From contig NZ_FOPG01000004.1 of NCBI RefSeq assembly GCF_900113435.1, forward strand, positions 124,001 to 188,000: 64,000 nt of DNA. The letters run 5' to 3'. This stretch comes from Sulfitobacter dubius (lineage in GTDB: Bacteria > Pseudomonadota > Alphaproteobacteria > Rhodobacterales > Rhodobacteraceae). The notes beneath the pieces were generated by a model. The model searched no databases. It was given only the letters and a program-made list of their open reading frames with translations, and was not told where the DNA came from. The translations under genes were made by a program, and so were the position numbers. Below are positions 33,202 to 42,210 of the stretch, piece after piece (within the stretch, counting starts at the first letter, position 1; each line of letters starts with the position of its first letter).

Positions 33202-34698
33202 ATGACTTTGACCTTCGACCCCCACCAGATCGCCGAGACCCTTTATCACGGGCAGTTCTGCCCAATGTTCATCGACGGCAAGGATGTGCCCGCGCGTTCG
33301 GGTGAGGTGCTGAACGTGGTCGATCCCGCCTCAAACCGGGCGCTGGCGACGGTGCCGCGTGGCGGGGCCGAGGATGTCGATGCCGCCGTCGCCGCCGCGC
33401 GCCGGGCCTTTGAGGGGGCGTGGTCGAAATTCACGCCCTATGACCGGCAAGAGGTGCTTTTGCGCATTGCCGATGTGATGGAGCGCGATTGGGAAAAACT
33501 CTGCGTCTCTGACACCGCCGACATGGGTCTGCCACTGGCGCGGACCATGGGCAACAAACGCCGGGTGATCGGGATGCTGCGGTTCTATGCGGGGCAGGCG
33601 GTCGCGTTGCATGGCGATGTGATCGAAAACTCGGTCTCGCAATCGATGTTCTCTTTCACTACGCGCGAGCCGGTGGGCGTGGTGGGGGCGATTATCCCTT
33701 GGAACGCCCCGACCGCCGCCTCGATCTGGAAAATTGCCCCTGCCTTGGCGACGGGCTGCACCGTGGTATTGAAACCCTCCGAAGACGCGCCGCTGACGCC
33801 CTTGATGATCGCGCGCCTGATGCAAGAGGCAGGCGTGCCCGATGGGGTGGTCAACGTGGTCACCGGCACGGGCCGCGAAGCGGGCGCGCGTCTGGCCGAA
33901 CATGAGGACGTGAACAAAGTGGTCTTCACCGGTTCGACTGCCACGGGCAAGACGATTGCCCGCGCTGGCGTTGAAAACCTCAAGCGGATCACGTTGGAGT
34001 TGGGCGGAAAATCTCCGCTGATTATCTGCAAGGACGCGGATATTGATAAGGCTGTGCCGGTGGCGGCGATGGCGGTCTACGCGCATTCAGGTCAGATTTG
34101 TATCGCGGGGTCGCGGCTGTTCGTGGCACGCGAAATTCAGGATGAGTTTATCGAGAAGCTCGCCGCCTTCGCGCGCGGATTGAAGATTGGGCACGGGTTG
34201 GATGAGGGCACGGACCTTGGCCCCCTGATCAACCGCGTGCAGGCCGAAAAGGTCGAGGGCTATATCGCTGCGGGCAAGGCCGAAGGCGCGCGGCTGGTCA
34301 CCGGTGGGGCGCGGCCCGAGGGCGCGGGCTATGAAGGCGGCAACTTTCTTGAGCCGGTGATCTTTGCCGATGTGACCGACGACATGACCATCGCGCGGGA
34401 GGAGATTTTCGGGCCTGTGATCTCTGTCCTGCCCTTCGACACGATGGAAGAGGTCATCGCGCGCGCCAATGCCACGCCCTACGGTCTGGCGGCAGGCATC
34501 TTTACGCGCGACCTCAGCACAGCGCATCGCACGGTGAAGCGCCTAAAGGCGGGATCGGTCTGGGTAAACATGTACCACGCGATTGACCCGGCGGTGCCGT
34601 TCGGCGGGCTCAAGATGTCGGGCTATGGCAAGGAAGGTGGCGTGGAGCACCTGCAGGCGTATTTGGATACCAAGGCGGTTTGGATCCAGACCGAGTAA
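33202..34698 (+). CDS. NAD(P)-dependent aldehyde dehydrogenase
   Basis: A 498-residue enzyme of the ALDH superfamily, cytoplasmic. Motifs seen are FTGSTATGKTI (cofactor), LELGGKSP with the general-base Glu, and the catalytic Cys in HSGQICIAGSR; EEIFGPV and PFGGLKMSGYGKEGG are also present. It oxidises an aldehyde to the acid; the substrate is unknown. The ATG at 33202 has GAGG five bases upstream; a TTG at 33187 is an alternative. It is separated from the hydroxyacid dehydrogenase by a shared 178-base divergent region. Confidence 0.92.
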   Translation: MTLTFDPHQIAETLYHGQFCPMFIDGKDVPARSGEVLNVVDPASNRALATVPRGGAEDVDAAVAAARRAFEGAWSKFTPYDRQEVLLRIADVMERDWEKLCVSDTADMGLPLARTMGNKRRVIGMLRFYAGQAVALHGDVIENSVSQSMFSFTTREPVGVVGAIIPWNAPTAASIWKIAPALATGCTVVLKPSEDAPLTPLMIARLMQEAGVPDGVVNVVTGTGREAGARLAEHEDVNKVVFTGSTATGKTIARAGVENLKRITLELGGKSPLIICKDADIDKAVPVAAMAVYAHSGQICIAGSRLFVAREIQDEFIEKLAAFARGLKIGHGLDEGTDLGPLINRVQAEKVEGYIAAGKAEGARLVTGGARPEGAGYEGGNFLEPVIFADVTDDMTIAREEIFGPVISVLPFDTMEEVIARANATPYGLAAGIFTRDLSTAHRTVKRLKAGSVWVNMYHAIDPAVPFGGLKMSGYGKEGGVEHLQAYLDTKAVWIQTE

Positions 34699-34717
34699 GG
34701 ACAAGCTCAGCGCGGCG

Positions 34718-34740
34718 CCGCCCGGTCTGATGCCGGGCGG
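34718..34740. terminator. Bidirectional terminator hairpin
   Basis: CCGCCCGG (34718-34725) and CCGGGCGG (34733-34740) pair perfectly around a seven-base loop, between the convergent aldehyde dehydrogenase and dctM genes. A short TAAATT follows on the plus strand. Confidence 0.7.
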
Positions 34741-34747
34741 TAAATTG

Positions 34748-36031
34748 CTAAAAACCGCTGACCTTCGGCAGCCATGTCGAAATCGCCGGCACGAAGGTCA
34801 GCAGCATCAACACGACAAAGTTCGCCAGAAAGAACGGCGGCATCTCACGGATCAGCGCCGCAGGGCGCAGGTTCACCGCCGAAGACACCACGAAGATCAG
34901 GCTCCCCACCGGCGGCGTCGTGAGGCCGAGCGTCAGGTTCACGATCACCACAATCGCAAAATGGTCCGGCGCGATGCCAAGCGCATGGCTGATCGGCGCC
35001 AAGATCGGCACCAAGATCATCACGCCAGGCAGCGGATCCATGAACAGGCCAAAGAGCAGCAGCAACACGTTGACCGCCAAGAGAAACAGGATCGGCGACA
35101 GCTCCCATGCGATGATCGTCTCGGCCAGAAATTGCGGCACGCCTTCGATCACCAAAACCCATGCAAAGGCCCGCGCAGCGCCAAGGATCAAAAGCACCGC
35201 CGAAGAGATCAGCGCGGCGCGCAGGATCAGGCCGGGCAGGTCACGCAAGCGCAGCGCGCGGTAGACGAAAAACCCGCAGAAGAGGGCATAGAACACTGCG
35301 ATGACCGACGCTTCGGTGGGCGTGAAAATACCGCCCCGGATGCCGCCGACAATCAGCACGATCAACCCAAGCGCTGGCAGCGCCATGAATGTATTGCGCC
35401 ACATCTGCGCCCGCTCGGGGCGTGCATCCGCGCTGCGATAGTCGCGTTTCCAACTGACCCAACCGTTGGCGGCAAGACTGCCACAGGCCAGCAAAAGCCC
35501 CGGAATAACACCGGCCATAAACAGCGACCCGACCGAGACCTCCTGATCCTGCAGCGCATAGATGATCATCACGATCGACGGCGGAATGATCGGCCCCACC
35601 ACCGCCGAGGAAATCGTCAGCGCCCCGGCGTAGGAGCGGTCATAGCCGCCTTTTTCCATCATGCGGATCATCATCGCCCCCGGTCCCGCCGCATCGGCCA
35701 GCGCCGAGCCGGAGATCCCTGCGAACATGGTGGAGGAGATCACATTGGCATAGCCCAGCCCCCCGCGCAGATGGCCCACGAATTGTGCCGCAAAGCGCAA
35801 AAGCGTGTGGGTGATCGCGCCGCCGGTCATGATCTCGGCGGCGAGGATGAAGAAGGGCACAGCCAAAAGCGGGAAACTGTCGAGGCCGGAAAACATTTCT
35901 TTGACCACGACGATCTGCGGATAGGAACTTCCCAAACCAATTGCCGCAAAAACCGAAATGGCCATGGCAAAGGCAACGGGCAGCCCCAGCACCATAAGCA
36001 CGAAAAGCGAGATAAAGAGGATCTCAGCCAT
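34748..36031 (-). CDS. dctM: TRAP transporter large permease (DctM), second system
   Basis: A 427-residue membrane protein with about twelve helices. DctM marks include MVLGLPVAFAMAISVFAAIG, FFILAAEIMTGG, GISGSALADAAGPGAMMI and LTTPPVGSLIFVVSSA. The ATG at 36029-36031 overlaps the small permease stop by eight bases; an upstream start is unlikely. The system is distinct in sequence from the one at 20.2-23.1 kb, so the two probably import different acids. Confidence 0.92.
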   Translation of the reverse strand: MAEILFISLFVLMVLGLPVAFAMAISVFAAIGLGSSYPQIVVVKEMFSGLDSFPLLAVPFFILAAEIMTGGAITHTLLRFAAQFVGHLRGGLGYANVISSTMFAGISGSALADAAGPGAMMIRMMEKGGYDRSYAGALTISSAVVGPIIPPSIVMIIYALQDQEVSVGSLFMAGVIPGLLLACGSLAANGWVSWKRDYRSADARPERAQMWRNTFMALPALGLIVLIVGGIRGGIFTPTEASVIAVFYALFCGFFVYRALRLRDLPGLILRAALISSAVLLILGAARAFAWVLVIEGVPQFLAETIIAWELSPILFLLAVNVLLLLFGLFMDPLPGVMILVPILAPISHALGIAPDHFAIVVIVNLTLGLTTPPVGSLIFVVSSAVNLRPAALIREMPPFFLANFVVLMLLTFVPAISTWLPKVSGF

Positions 36032-36542
36032 TGGCGGCTCCCGGCATGTTTTCGGTCTGGCCATCGGGCCGGTGGTAGTGCCCCGCCATGATGAAAGGCC
36101 GCGCGATCAGCAGCAGATGCACGATCAACAGCGAGAACCCGACCGGCATGGCGGCATAGACATAGCGAAACGACAGCCGCATCGCCGGGGTCATCTGGTA
36201 CTGCGCGCGCTGCATATAGTCCCAGCCGACTTTGACCATGAAAGCGAAAAAGAACAACAGGATCAATACGATGACCCCGCGCAGGATGCGCTGCATCCGG
36301 GTGTTCATCACGTCGTGCAGATTGGTGATGGCCACATGGCCGCCCTGCCGGAGGGCAAGGCCAGCACCCAGAAAGGCCATCCAGATCATCAGGTAACGGG
36401 CGGATTCATCGGACCATGACAGCGAGTGATTGGTGCTGAACCGCAAAGCGACATTGGCCCCCACGACCAAGACCATCCCCGCCAGGCAGGCGATCACCAC
36501 GGCGGCGTTCACCTTGACGAATAGCTGTTCCAATCTGCGCAT
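36024..36542 (-). CDS. dctQ: TRAP transporter small permease (DctQ), second system
   Basis: A 172-residue four-helix membrane protein (VIACLAGMVLVVGANVALRF, SDESARYLMIWMAFLGAGLA), typical of DctQ. The W-S-D-E segment just before helix two is a family mark. The ATG at 36540-36542 follows GGGAGGG at good spacing. It lies between dctP (after a hairpin) and dctM (overlapping). Confidence 0.9.
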   Translation of the reverse strand: MRRLEQLFVKVNAAVVIACLAGMVLVVGANVALRFSTNHSLSWSDESARYLMIWMAFLGAGLALRQGGHVAITNLHDVMNTRMQRILRGVIVLILLFFFAFMVKVGWDYMQRAQYQMTPAMRLSFRYVYAAMPVGFSLLIVHLLLIARPFIMAGHYHRPDGQTENMPGAANG

Positions 36543-36561
36543 GGTTTCCCTCCCGTGCAAA

Positions 36562-36588
36562 ACGGCCGGAAGCGCTGCTCCCGGCCGT
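36562..36588 (-). terminator. Intercistronic hairpin between dctP and dctQ, second system
   Basis: ACGGCCGG (36562-36569) and CCGGCCGT (36581-36588) are perfect eight-base arms around an 11-base loop, placed 20 bases after the dctP stop. It is in the same position as the hairpin of the first TRAP operon and probably serves the same dosage purpose. Confidence 0.6.
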
Positions 36589-36608
36589 CTGTCTTTGCGT
36601 CGACGCGC

Positions 36609-37592
36609 TTACTCGGTCGCGGCGATCTGATCGATCAGCTCTTTACCATAGGTCTCGTAGTAGCCTTCATAGGCGCTCTCGATCGAGGCGCGGAAGGTGG
36701 CTTTTTGCTCTTCGGTCAGCTCATTCACTTCCATGCCACGCTCTTTCAGCGTCGCGACGCCGCTCTGCTCAACGTCATCCACAAAGGCGCGCATGGCGGT
36801 GACGGCCTCGGTCGCGCCCTTCTCAAAGGCGGCTTTGTCTTCGTCAGACAGACCTTCCCAGAAGGGTTTGGAAACCAACAGCATGGCGGGCGAATAGACG
36901 TGGCCGGAGAGTGTCAGGTACTTCTGCACTTCGTCGAGTTTCACCGACACGATCACCGAGAGCGGGTTTTCCTGCCCGTCGATGGTGCCCTGCTGGAGCG
37001 AGCTGATCACCTCGGGCCATGCCATTGGCGTGGGCGCGGCACCGGCGGCGTTGAAGGCATCTAGGTGCACCGGGTTTTCCATGGTGCGCAGTTTCATGCC
37101 CGCGATGTCTTCTGGGGTCTCGATCGCGTTGCGGTTGTTGGTGATGTGGCGGAAACCCTGCTCACCCCAAGCCAGTGCCACCATGCCCGCGCTGTCGAAT
37201 TCAGCAAGGATGTCTTGACCGATTGGGCCGTCCAATACGCGGCGCGCATGGTCAAGGCTACGGAACAGGAAGGGGACGTCGGTCACGCCGGTGGCGGGGA
37301 CAAAGTTGCTAAGCGTGCCGGTGGAAACGATGGTCGCTTCAACGGTGCCAAGCTGTAGGCCTTCGACCACTTCGCGTTCCCCACCCAGACCGGAGGAAGG
37401 AAAGTGCCGGAAGCTGAATTTGCCGTCGGTTTCGGCCTCAACGACTTCTTGCCACTTCTGCGCCGCGACGCCGTAGTGGCTGTCGGGGGCAAGGGCGTAG
37501 CCGATCTTGACTTCGGTTTCCGCGCTCAGGGCTCCTCCGGTGAGCGCGGCAAGAGTGGCGATAATTGCCGTGGGCTTGGTGATTTTGAACAT
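36609..37592 (-). CDS. dctP: TRAP transporter substrate-binding protein (DctP), second system
   Basis: A 327-residue periplasmic protein with a signal peptide (MFKITKPTAIIATLAALTGG, cleavage after ALS). DctP features are KIGYALAPDSHYGVAAQKW, GEQGFRHITNNRN, KLRTMENPVHLDAFNAAGA (the Arg that usually binds a carboxylate) and PMAWPEVISSLQQGTIDGQE. This is the C4-dicarboxylate/sialic acid-type group, so a carboxylic acid substrate is likely. The ATG at 37590-37592 follows GGAGGA; longer upstream starts lack support. Confidence 0.92.
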   Translation of the reverse strand: MFKITKPTAIIATLAALTGGALSAETEVKIGYALAPDSHYGVAAQKWQEVVEAETDGKFSFRHFPSSGLGGEREVVEGLQLGTVEATIVSTGTLSNFVPATGVTDVPFLFRSLDHARRVLDGPIGQDILAEFDSAGMVALAWGEQGFRHITNNRNAIETPEDIAGMKLRTMENPVHLDAFNAAGAAPTPMAWPEVISSLQQGTIDGQENPLSVIVSVKLDEVQKYLTLSGHVYSPAMLLVSKPFWEGLSDEDKAAFEKGATEAVTAMRAFVDDVEQSGVATLKERGMEVNELTEEQKATFRASIESAYEGYYETYGKELIDQIAATE

Positions 37593-37677
37593 TTCGTATC
37601 CTCCAGCGATCTTATTAACAAGGTCACGAAAACTGCTAGCGGGCGATGCACGGATTGGCAATGGGGTGACGGGGCTT

Positions 37678-37696
37678 TGTGGACAATGTTTCCACA
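37678..37696. repeat. Inverted repeat upstream of the second dctP
   Basis: TGTGGA (37678-37683) and TCCACA (37691-37696) are perfect arms seven bases apart, between the HAD gene stop and dctP. It may be an operator for the TRAP operon, or a weak end structure for the phn operon; the sequence does not decide. Confidence 0.4.
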
Positions 37697-37706
37697 GCGT
37701 TTCGGA

Positions 37707-38612
37707 TTAGATTTCCGCAACGATATAATCGGGGGCTATGTCCGAACCCTTGATCGCCGCCGCCACATCCAGCCCCAAAAGGGAGCCGTGCCCAGTGACC
37801 AAGGCCGTGGAGAACCCCGCCTGCGCCCCGCCCAAAATATCGGTGTGGAGCGTATCGCCCACCATCAACACACGGGCGGGGGCGATTGGCGCACGGCGTG
37901 CAAGCGCCAGTTCAAAGATGTCTGGAAAGGGCTTGCCGCAGAAATGTACGGAAACCCCGGTCGCGTCGATCAGCCGATGTGCGAACCAACCGGGTTCAAG
38001 CGATAGCCCGTCTTCGCGCGGGGCCACGAGATCGGGGTTGCCGACAAAGACAGGGCGAGCATGGCGCGCGAGGCTGGCTTCGAGCAGGGCCTGCCGCGCG
38101 TCGGTCCAACCATCCGCACCGACAAGCAGAAAACCTGCCACGTTGTCATAGATATTCGGATCATCCGCCAAAACGATCGCGCCAAGGTCGGAAATTTCAC
38201 CCATATCCTTGTCGGGGTTCAGCATCACGCCCCACTGCCGCGCGGGTTCTTGGGCCACGCGAGCAAGCAGTGCGTCGCGGCTGGTGATGACCTCATCCAC
38301 GCTAAAATTAAACCCCAGTCGGGCGTAGCGTTGCATCATATGCGCTTTTGGGTAGGCGGCAGAGTTCGACACGACCGATACCGCTTTGCCCATTTCGCGC
38401 AGGGTGGCGATGGTCTGTGCTGCGCCTTCAATAGCCGTTTCGCCCACGTTCAGCACGCCGTAAGCATCAAATAGGATCAGATCATAGGGGGCGACGATAT
38501 CCAGAAAACACGCCGCCTCCGCCGCGGCACCTTGCCGATCGCAGGCGGGCAGGCGGGGCCGCAGGCGCTGGTATTCGGCCAGCGCCTGCGCAGGGTCGAT
38601 CCCGGGCCTCAC
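37707..38612 (-). CDS. HAD-IIA family phosphatase linked to the phosphonate transporter
   Basis: A 301-residue HAD hydrolase of the NagD/p-nitrophenylphosphatase type. The nucleophile motif is ILFDAYGVLNVGETAIEGA, motif II VVSNSAA, and the late Asp/Lys motifs HFCGKPFPDIFELA and VLMVGDTLHTDILGGAQAG. It is cytoplasmic and overlaps the phnE stop by four bases, so it is the last gene of phnDCEE-HAD. It is not PhnX (phosphonoacetaldehyde hydrolase), which has a different cap class; it may release phosphate from an imported phospho-ester (inference). Confidence 0.86.
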   Translation of the reverse strand: MRPGIDPAQALAEYQRLRPRLPACDRQGAAAEAACFLDIVAPYDLILFDAYGVLNVGETAIEGAAQTIATLREMGKAVSVVSNSAAYPKAHMMQRYARLGFNFSVDEVITSRDALLARVAQEPARQWGVMLNPDKDMGEISDLGAIVLADDPNIYDNVAGFLLVGADGWTDARQALLEASLARHARPVFVGNPDLVAPREDGLSLEPGWFAHRLIDATGVSVHFCGKPFPDIFELALARRAPIAPARVLMVGDTLHTDILGGAQAGFSTALVTGHGSLLGLDVAAAIKGSDIAPDYIVAEI

Positions 38613-39418
38613 AGGATGCGACGGCGCAGATAGGCCGAGATGACCTCGCCAATAATCACCAGCACGATGATCGCGATGAGGATCGTGGCGACCTCGGGCC
38701 AGTTGAATGTGTCGATGGCCCCCTGCAGGATGATCCCGATACCCCCCGCGCCGACAAGGCCCAGAACGGTGGATTCACGCAGGTTGATGTCCCACCGCAG
38801 GATCGAAACCGCCCAGAAGGTCGGCATGACCTGTGGCACGATCGCATAGGCGATGACCTTGAACCGCGAGGCGCCCGTGGCCTCCAGTGCCTCGACGGGG
38901 CGGCGGTCGATCTCCTCAATCGCCTCGCCCAGCAATTTGCCGACAAAGCCGATGGAGCGGAACATAATCGCCAAAATGCCCGCCACGACGCCGGGGCCAA
39001 AGATAGCCACGAAGAGCAGCGCCCAGATGATCGTGTTGACCGACCGTGAGGTCACAAGGATCAGCCGCCCGAGCCAGAGCGTTGCGCGGTTGGGCGTGGT
39101 GTTTTGCGCGGCGATATAGGCGACAGGCAGCGACAGCAGCACCGCAAAGGTGGTGGCGAAGGTGGCGATGTTTACCGTATCCCAAAGCACCTTAAGGATT
39201 GTTTCAAGGTTGGTAGGGTCAGGCGGATACATGCGGCCAAAGAGGTCGCCGATCTGCTCGGGCGCGCCCCAGACCCAGGCCCAGATGACCTCGATCGAGG
39301 TCAGCGCCCAAGCAATGGCAAGCGCGCAGCCAAAGATCACGCCGTAGCGCGTCATACGCTGGCGCAGGGTGAAGCGGGTCCAGTCGTCGCGACCGAATTT
39401 CTCTGCAAGGGTCGTCAT
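38609..39418 (-). CDS. phnE: Phosphonate-type ABC transporter permease (second copy)
   Basis: A 269-residue inner membrane protein with about six helices. The coupling loop EALEATGASRFKVIAYAIVP and the neighbouring NLRESTVLGLVGAGGIG are typical of PhnE. It overlaps the first phnE by four bases; paired phnE genes form a heterodimeric pore in many alphaproteobacteria. Confidence 0.9.
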   Translation of the reverse strand: MTTLAEKFGRDDWTRFTLRQRMTRYGVIFGCALAIAWALTSIEVIWAWVWGAPEQIGDLFGRMYPPDPTNLETILKVLWDTVNIATFATTFAVLLSLPVAYIAAQNTTPNRATLWLGRLILVTSRSVNTIIWALLFVAIFGPGVVAGILAIMFRSIGFVGKLLGEAIEEIDRRPVEALEATGASRFKVIAYAIVPQVMPTFWAVSILRWDINLRESTVLGLVGAGGIGIILQGAIDTFNWPEVATILIAIIVLVIIGEVISAYLRRRIL

Positions 39419-40209
39419 TGGATGCGCTTTCTGATCACGCCGCTGATGGCTTCTGAGACAAGGATCACACCGACGATGACCATGGTGATGGCGAGGGCGA
39501 AGTCATAGTCATAGCGCCCAAAGGCATTGGCGAGCGTCGCCCCAATGCCGCCCGCACCGACGATGCCGACCACGGCTGAAGCCCGCAGGTTGCTGTCGAG
39601 TTGATAGATTGTCAGACCGATCTGGCGCGGCATAATTTGCGGAAAGATCGCATAGGTCAGTGTCGAGAAGTAAGGCGCACCGGCGGCACGCATGGCCTCG
39701 ACTTGGCCGAAGTCGATCTCTTCAATCCGCTCGGCCAGCATCTTGGCGACAAAGCCCACGGAATAGACAATCAGCGTCAGCACCCCGGCGAAGGGTCCAA
39801 AGCCCACGGCTTTGACGAAAAGGATCGCAACGATGACCGGGTGAAAACTGCGCGCGACAATGATGATGGCGCGGCCGAGGTAGAAGATCGGTTTGGGGGC
39901 CACATTGCGCGCCGACATAAATGCGATGGGGATCGACAATAGCACGCCGCCCGCGGTGGCAAGGATGGCGATCTTCAGGCTTTCGAGAAAGCCGTCGATC
40001 AACAGGCCAGAGCGTTCAAAGCTGGGCGGAAAGGCCCCGCTAAAGATGCGGCCCGCGCGGCCTAATCCTTCTGAGACGCGGTTCCAGTCGATGGGCATGG
40101 TCAGACCGACCCAGCCGAAATAGGCGACGGCGCCCAGGATCACCGCCCAGCGAAGCAACGGGTTGGCGATAAAGGGCGGCTTTTTCCAAGTGTCCCGCGG
40201 CGCGCTCAT
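39415..40209 (-). CDS. phnE: Phosphonate-type ABC transporter permease (first copy)
   Basis: A 264-residue membrane protein of the PhnE family. The coupling loop is EAMRAAGAPYFSTLTYAIFP, followed by SNLRASAVVGIVGAGGIGAT. It is clearly paralogous to the next gene and overlaps phnC by four bases. Together with phnC and phnD it makes a full importer; no C-P lyase or phosphonatase gene is in the window. Confidence 0.9.
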   Translation of the reverse strand: MSAPRDTWKKPPFIANPLLRWAVILGAVAYFGWVGLTMPIDWNRVSEGLGRAGRIFSGAFPPSFERSGLLIDGFLESLKIAILATAGGVLLSIPIAFMSARNVAPKPIFYLGRAIIIVARSFHPVIVAILFVKAVGFGPFAGVLTLIVYSVGFVAKMLAERIEEIDFGQVEAMRAAGAPYFSTLTYAIFPQIMPRQIGLTIYQLDSNLRASAVVGIVGAGGIGATLANAFGRYDYDFALAITMVIVGVILVSEAISGVIRKRIQ

Positions 40210-40979
40210 GCCGCGGCCCCGTCTTTTGCGCGGTCGGCATGGGGACTGCCCGCGTAAATTTGGTCCATCGCCTCTTGGTCCAGCTTGGCGGGGACATCAT
40301 CAAAGATGATCCGGCCATAACGCATGCCGACGATGCGGTCGGTATATTCCTTGGCCTCGGTTACATTGTGGATGTTGATCAGCACCGGCAGTTTCAGCTC
40401 ACCGGCGAGGTCACGCAGCAGCCCCATGATCTGTTCGGAGGTCTTGGGGTCGAGTGAGGCGGTCGGCTCGTCCGCCAGCAGAATGTCGGGGTCTTGCATC
40501 AGGGCGCGAACCACGCCGACACGCTGGCGTTCGCCGCCCGAAAGCTGGTCGGCGCGGGTGTTGGCATATTGCGCGATGCCGACACGCTCCATCAACTCAT
40601 AGGCGCGGCGGATGTCGGCCTTGGGATAGCGGCGGGTGACGGCGGACCATGTCGAGATATAGCCCAAACGGCCCGATTGTACGTTCTCCATCACCGTGAG
40701 ACGGTCAACGAGGTTGAACCCCTGAAATACCATCCCGATCTTGCGCCGCGCAGCGCGCAGGTTTTTGCCGCGCAGGCTGGTGAGTTCGGTGCCGTTGAGG
40801 TTGATCGACCCCGAGGTCGGCTCCACCAATCGGTTGATGCAGCGCAGCAGCGTCGATTTGCCCGCGCCGGAGGAACCGATGATCGAAACGACGCTTTCTC
40901 CCTCGATGGTCAGGTCGAGGTTTTTCAGCACCGGATCACCGCTGCCATAGCGCTTCACGAGGTCGGTAATTTTCAACAT
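40206..40979 (-). CDS. phnC: Phosphonate-type ABC transporter ATP-binding protein
   Basis: A 257-residue ABC ATPase. Walker A is GSSGAGKSTLLR, Q-loop region MVFQGFNLVDRL, signature LSGGERQRVGVVRAL and Walker B ILLADEPTASLDP. The L-V-D-R-L and YGRIIFDDVPAKL segments match PhnC. It follows phnD after a gap that holds a hairpin. Confidence 0.92.
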   Translation of the reverse strand: MLKITDLVKRYGSGDPVLKNLDLTIEGESVVSIIGSSGAGKSTLLRCINRLVEPTSGSINLNGTELTSLRGKNLRAARRKIGMVFQGFNLVDRLTVMENVQSGRLGYISTWSAVTRRYPKADIRRAYELMERVGIAQYANTRADQLSGGERQRVGVVRALMQDPDILLADEPTASLDPKTSEQIMGLLRDLAGELKLPVLINIHNVTEAKEYTDRIVGMRYGRIIFDDVPAKLDQEAMDQIYAGSPHADRAKDGAAA

Positions 40980-40998
40980 GTAGGATACCTTGTGTGCA

Positions 40999-41020
40999 GG
41001 GCCGACGTATTCGCCGGCCC
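40999..41020 (-). terminator. Intercistronic hairpin between phnD and phnC
   Basis: GGGCCG (40999-41004) pairs with CGGCCC (41015-41020); two further pairs past one mismatch close a four-base loop. It begins 13 bases after the phnD stop and likely raises phnD level relative to phnC. Confidence 0.58.
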
Positions 41021-41033
41021 CGACGTTAAACGA

Positions 41034-42014
41034 TTATTCGGCAGCGAGACCTTGGGGCGTGTACTCGACGCCGTTCGCCTTTTGGATCTGACGGATAACC
41101 GCCCATTGGTCCTTGTAGGTGATCGGGATGAATTTGCTCACGCCCGCGAATTCCTCACCCAATGCGGTGCCTTCGAAGTCGAAGGAGAAGAAGGCTTCCT
41201 TGATCTTGTCCTTCAGCTCGGGCGCGAGGTCATGCGCGACACCGTAAGAGGTTGTCGGGAAGGGATCGCTTTCCCAGACGATGCGCACGTCTTCAGGATC
41301 ATAGAGACCACGCTCGGCCATGCGGTCGACCACTTCGGAGGCCACAGGCGCCGCGTCATAGTCGCCCGCGACAACGCCCAGCATCGACTGGTCGTGGCTG
41401 CCCGAATAGGTCACTTCGTAGTCCTCATCCGGCACAACGCCCAGATCGGGGAACAGCGCGCGCGGCGCTTGGTTGCCGGAGTTCGACGTGGGCGAGGTAT
41501 GCGCGATGCGCTTGCCGGCGAGGTCTTTCATCTCTTTGATGTCGCTGTCGGCCTGCGTGTAGACCTGAAGCTTGTAGCCAAACTGGCCGTCATCCGCGCC
41601 CATGATCGCGAAGGGCTCAACGCCCGCGAGGTTCACCGCGAAAGGGGTGGGCCCGGTGGAAAAGCCCGCGATGTGCAGACGGCCCGAGCGCATGGCTTCG
41701 ACCTCGGCAGAGTTCGACTGCACAGCGAAGAACTGCACATCCTTGCCGGTTACCTCTTCGAGATGGTCAATGAAGGGGGTCCAGATGTCTTCGTAGATTG
41801 CCGGGTCTTCGACGGGGGTATAGGCAAAGACCAGTGTCGAAGGGTCTTTCAGCATTTCGGGATCAGTGGGCGCATCTGCAACCAGATCTCCATTGGCGTC
41901 ACAGAACATCTTGTCCAAAGCGCCGCGCTCGCAGTCTTCTTGTGCGAAGGCAAGGCCGCCCGTGAGTGTGAAGGCCGCGGTAAGACCAGCGGCGAATAGG
42001 TTCTTATGAGACAT
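41034..42014 (-). CDS. phnD: Phosphonate-type ABC transporter binding protein
   Basis: A 326-residue periplasmic protein with a signal peptide (MSHKNLFAAGLTAAFTLTGG, cleavage after AFA). Family features are FAYTPVEDPAIYEDIWTPF, HIAGFSTGPTPFAVNLAGV, GKRIAHTSPTSNSGNQAPRA (the Ser/Thr-rich oxyanion site) and SGSHDQSMLGVVAGDYDAA. Phosphonate, phosphite or phosphate esters are possible ligands. The ATG at 42012-42014 follows GGAGGAG; a longer upstream frame lacks a ribosome site. Confidence 0.9.
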   Translation of the reverse strand: MSHKNLFAAGLTAAFTLTGGLAFAQEDCERGALDKMFCDANGDLVADAPTDPEMLKDPSTLVFAYTPVEDPAIYEDIWTPFIDHLEEVTGKDVQFFAVQSNSAEVEAMRSGRLHIAGFSTGPTPFAVNLAGVEPFAIMGADDGQFGYKLQVYTQADSDIKEMKDLAGKRIAHTSPTSNSGNQAPRALFPDLGVVPDEDYEVTYSGSHDQSMLGVVAGDYDAAPVASEVVDRMAERGLYDPEDVRIVWESDPFPTTSYGVAHDLAPELKDKIKEAFFSFDFEGTALGEEFAGVSKFIPITYKDQWAVIRQIQKANGVEYTPQGLAAE

Positions 42015-42125
42015 TGCGTTCTCCTCCCTGAGAATCCGCGCATTTGGCGCGAAATACAATAATGCACAGATACGAACATCGAACAGTTTCGTTTGCAAGC
42101 AGTTCTGGCGCGCTGGCAAACACGT

Positions 42126-42143
42126 TTGTCACATAACTGTAAC
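42126..42143 (+). promoter_or_regulatory. Pho-box-like direct repeat upstream of phnD
   Basis: TTGTCAC (42126-42132) and CTGTAAC (42137-42143) are spaced by four bases, as in the PhoB box (consensus CTGTCAT repeated at 11 bases); each half matches five of seven positions. It reads on the plus strand, opposite to phnD, about 110 bases before the phnD start, so its role is doubtful. Confidence 0.35.
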
Positions 42144-42210
42144 AATACCCGCCCAAAGGGGGCAAGGGCGGCACCGATGTCGGATTGTGAGGAAGGGGCC
42201 GGTTCGGCGT

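Noticed and set aside
34583..36091. 502-codon plus-strand open frame opposite the second dctM gene
   Set aside because: It is rich in Arg, His and Gln, has no domain and mirrors a clear DctM gene; a GC-rich antisense frame. The same applies to long frames opposite fdhA (2377-3768), the Rieske alpha gene (24693-26120) and phnC/phnD (40494-41999).
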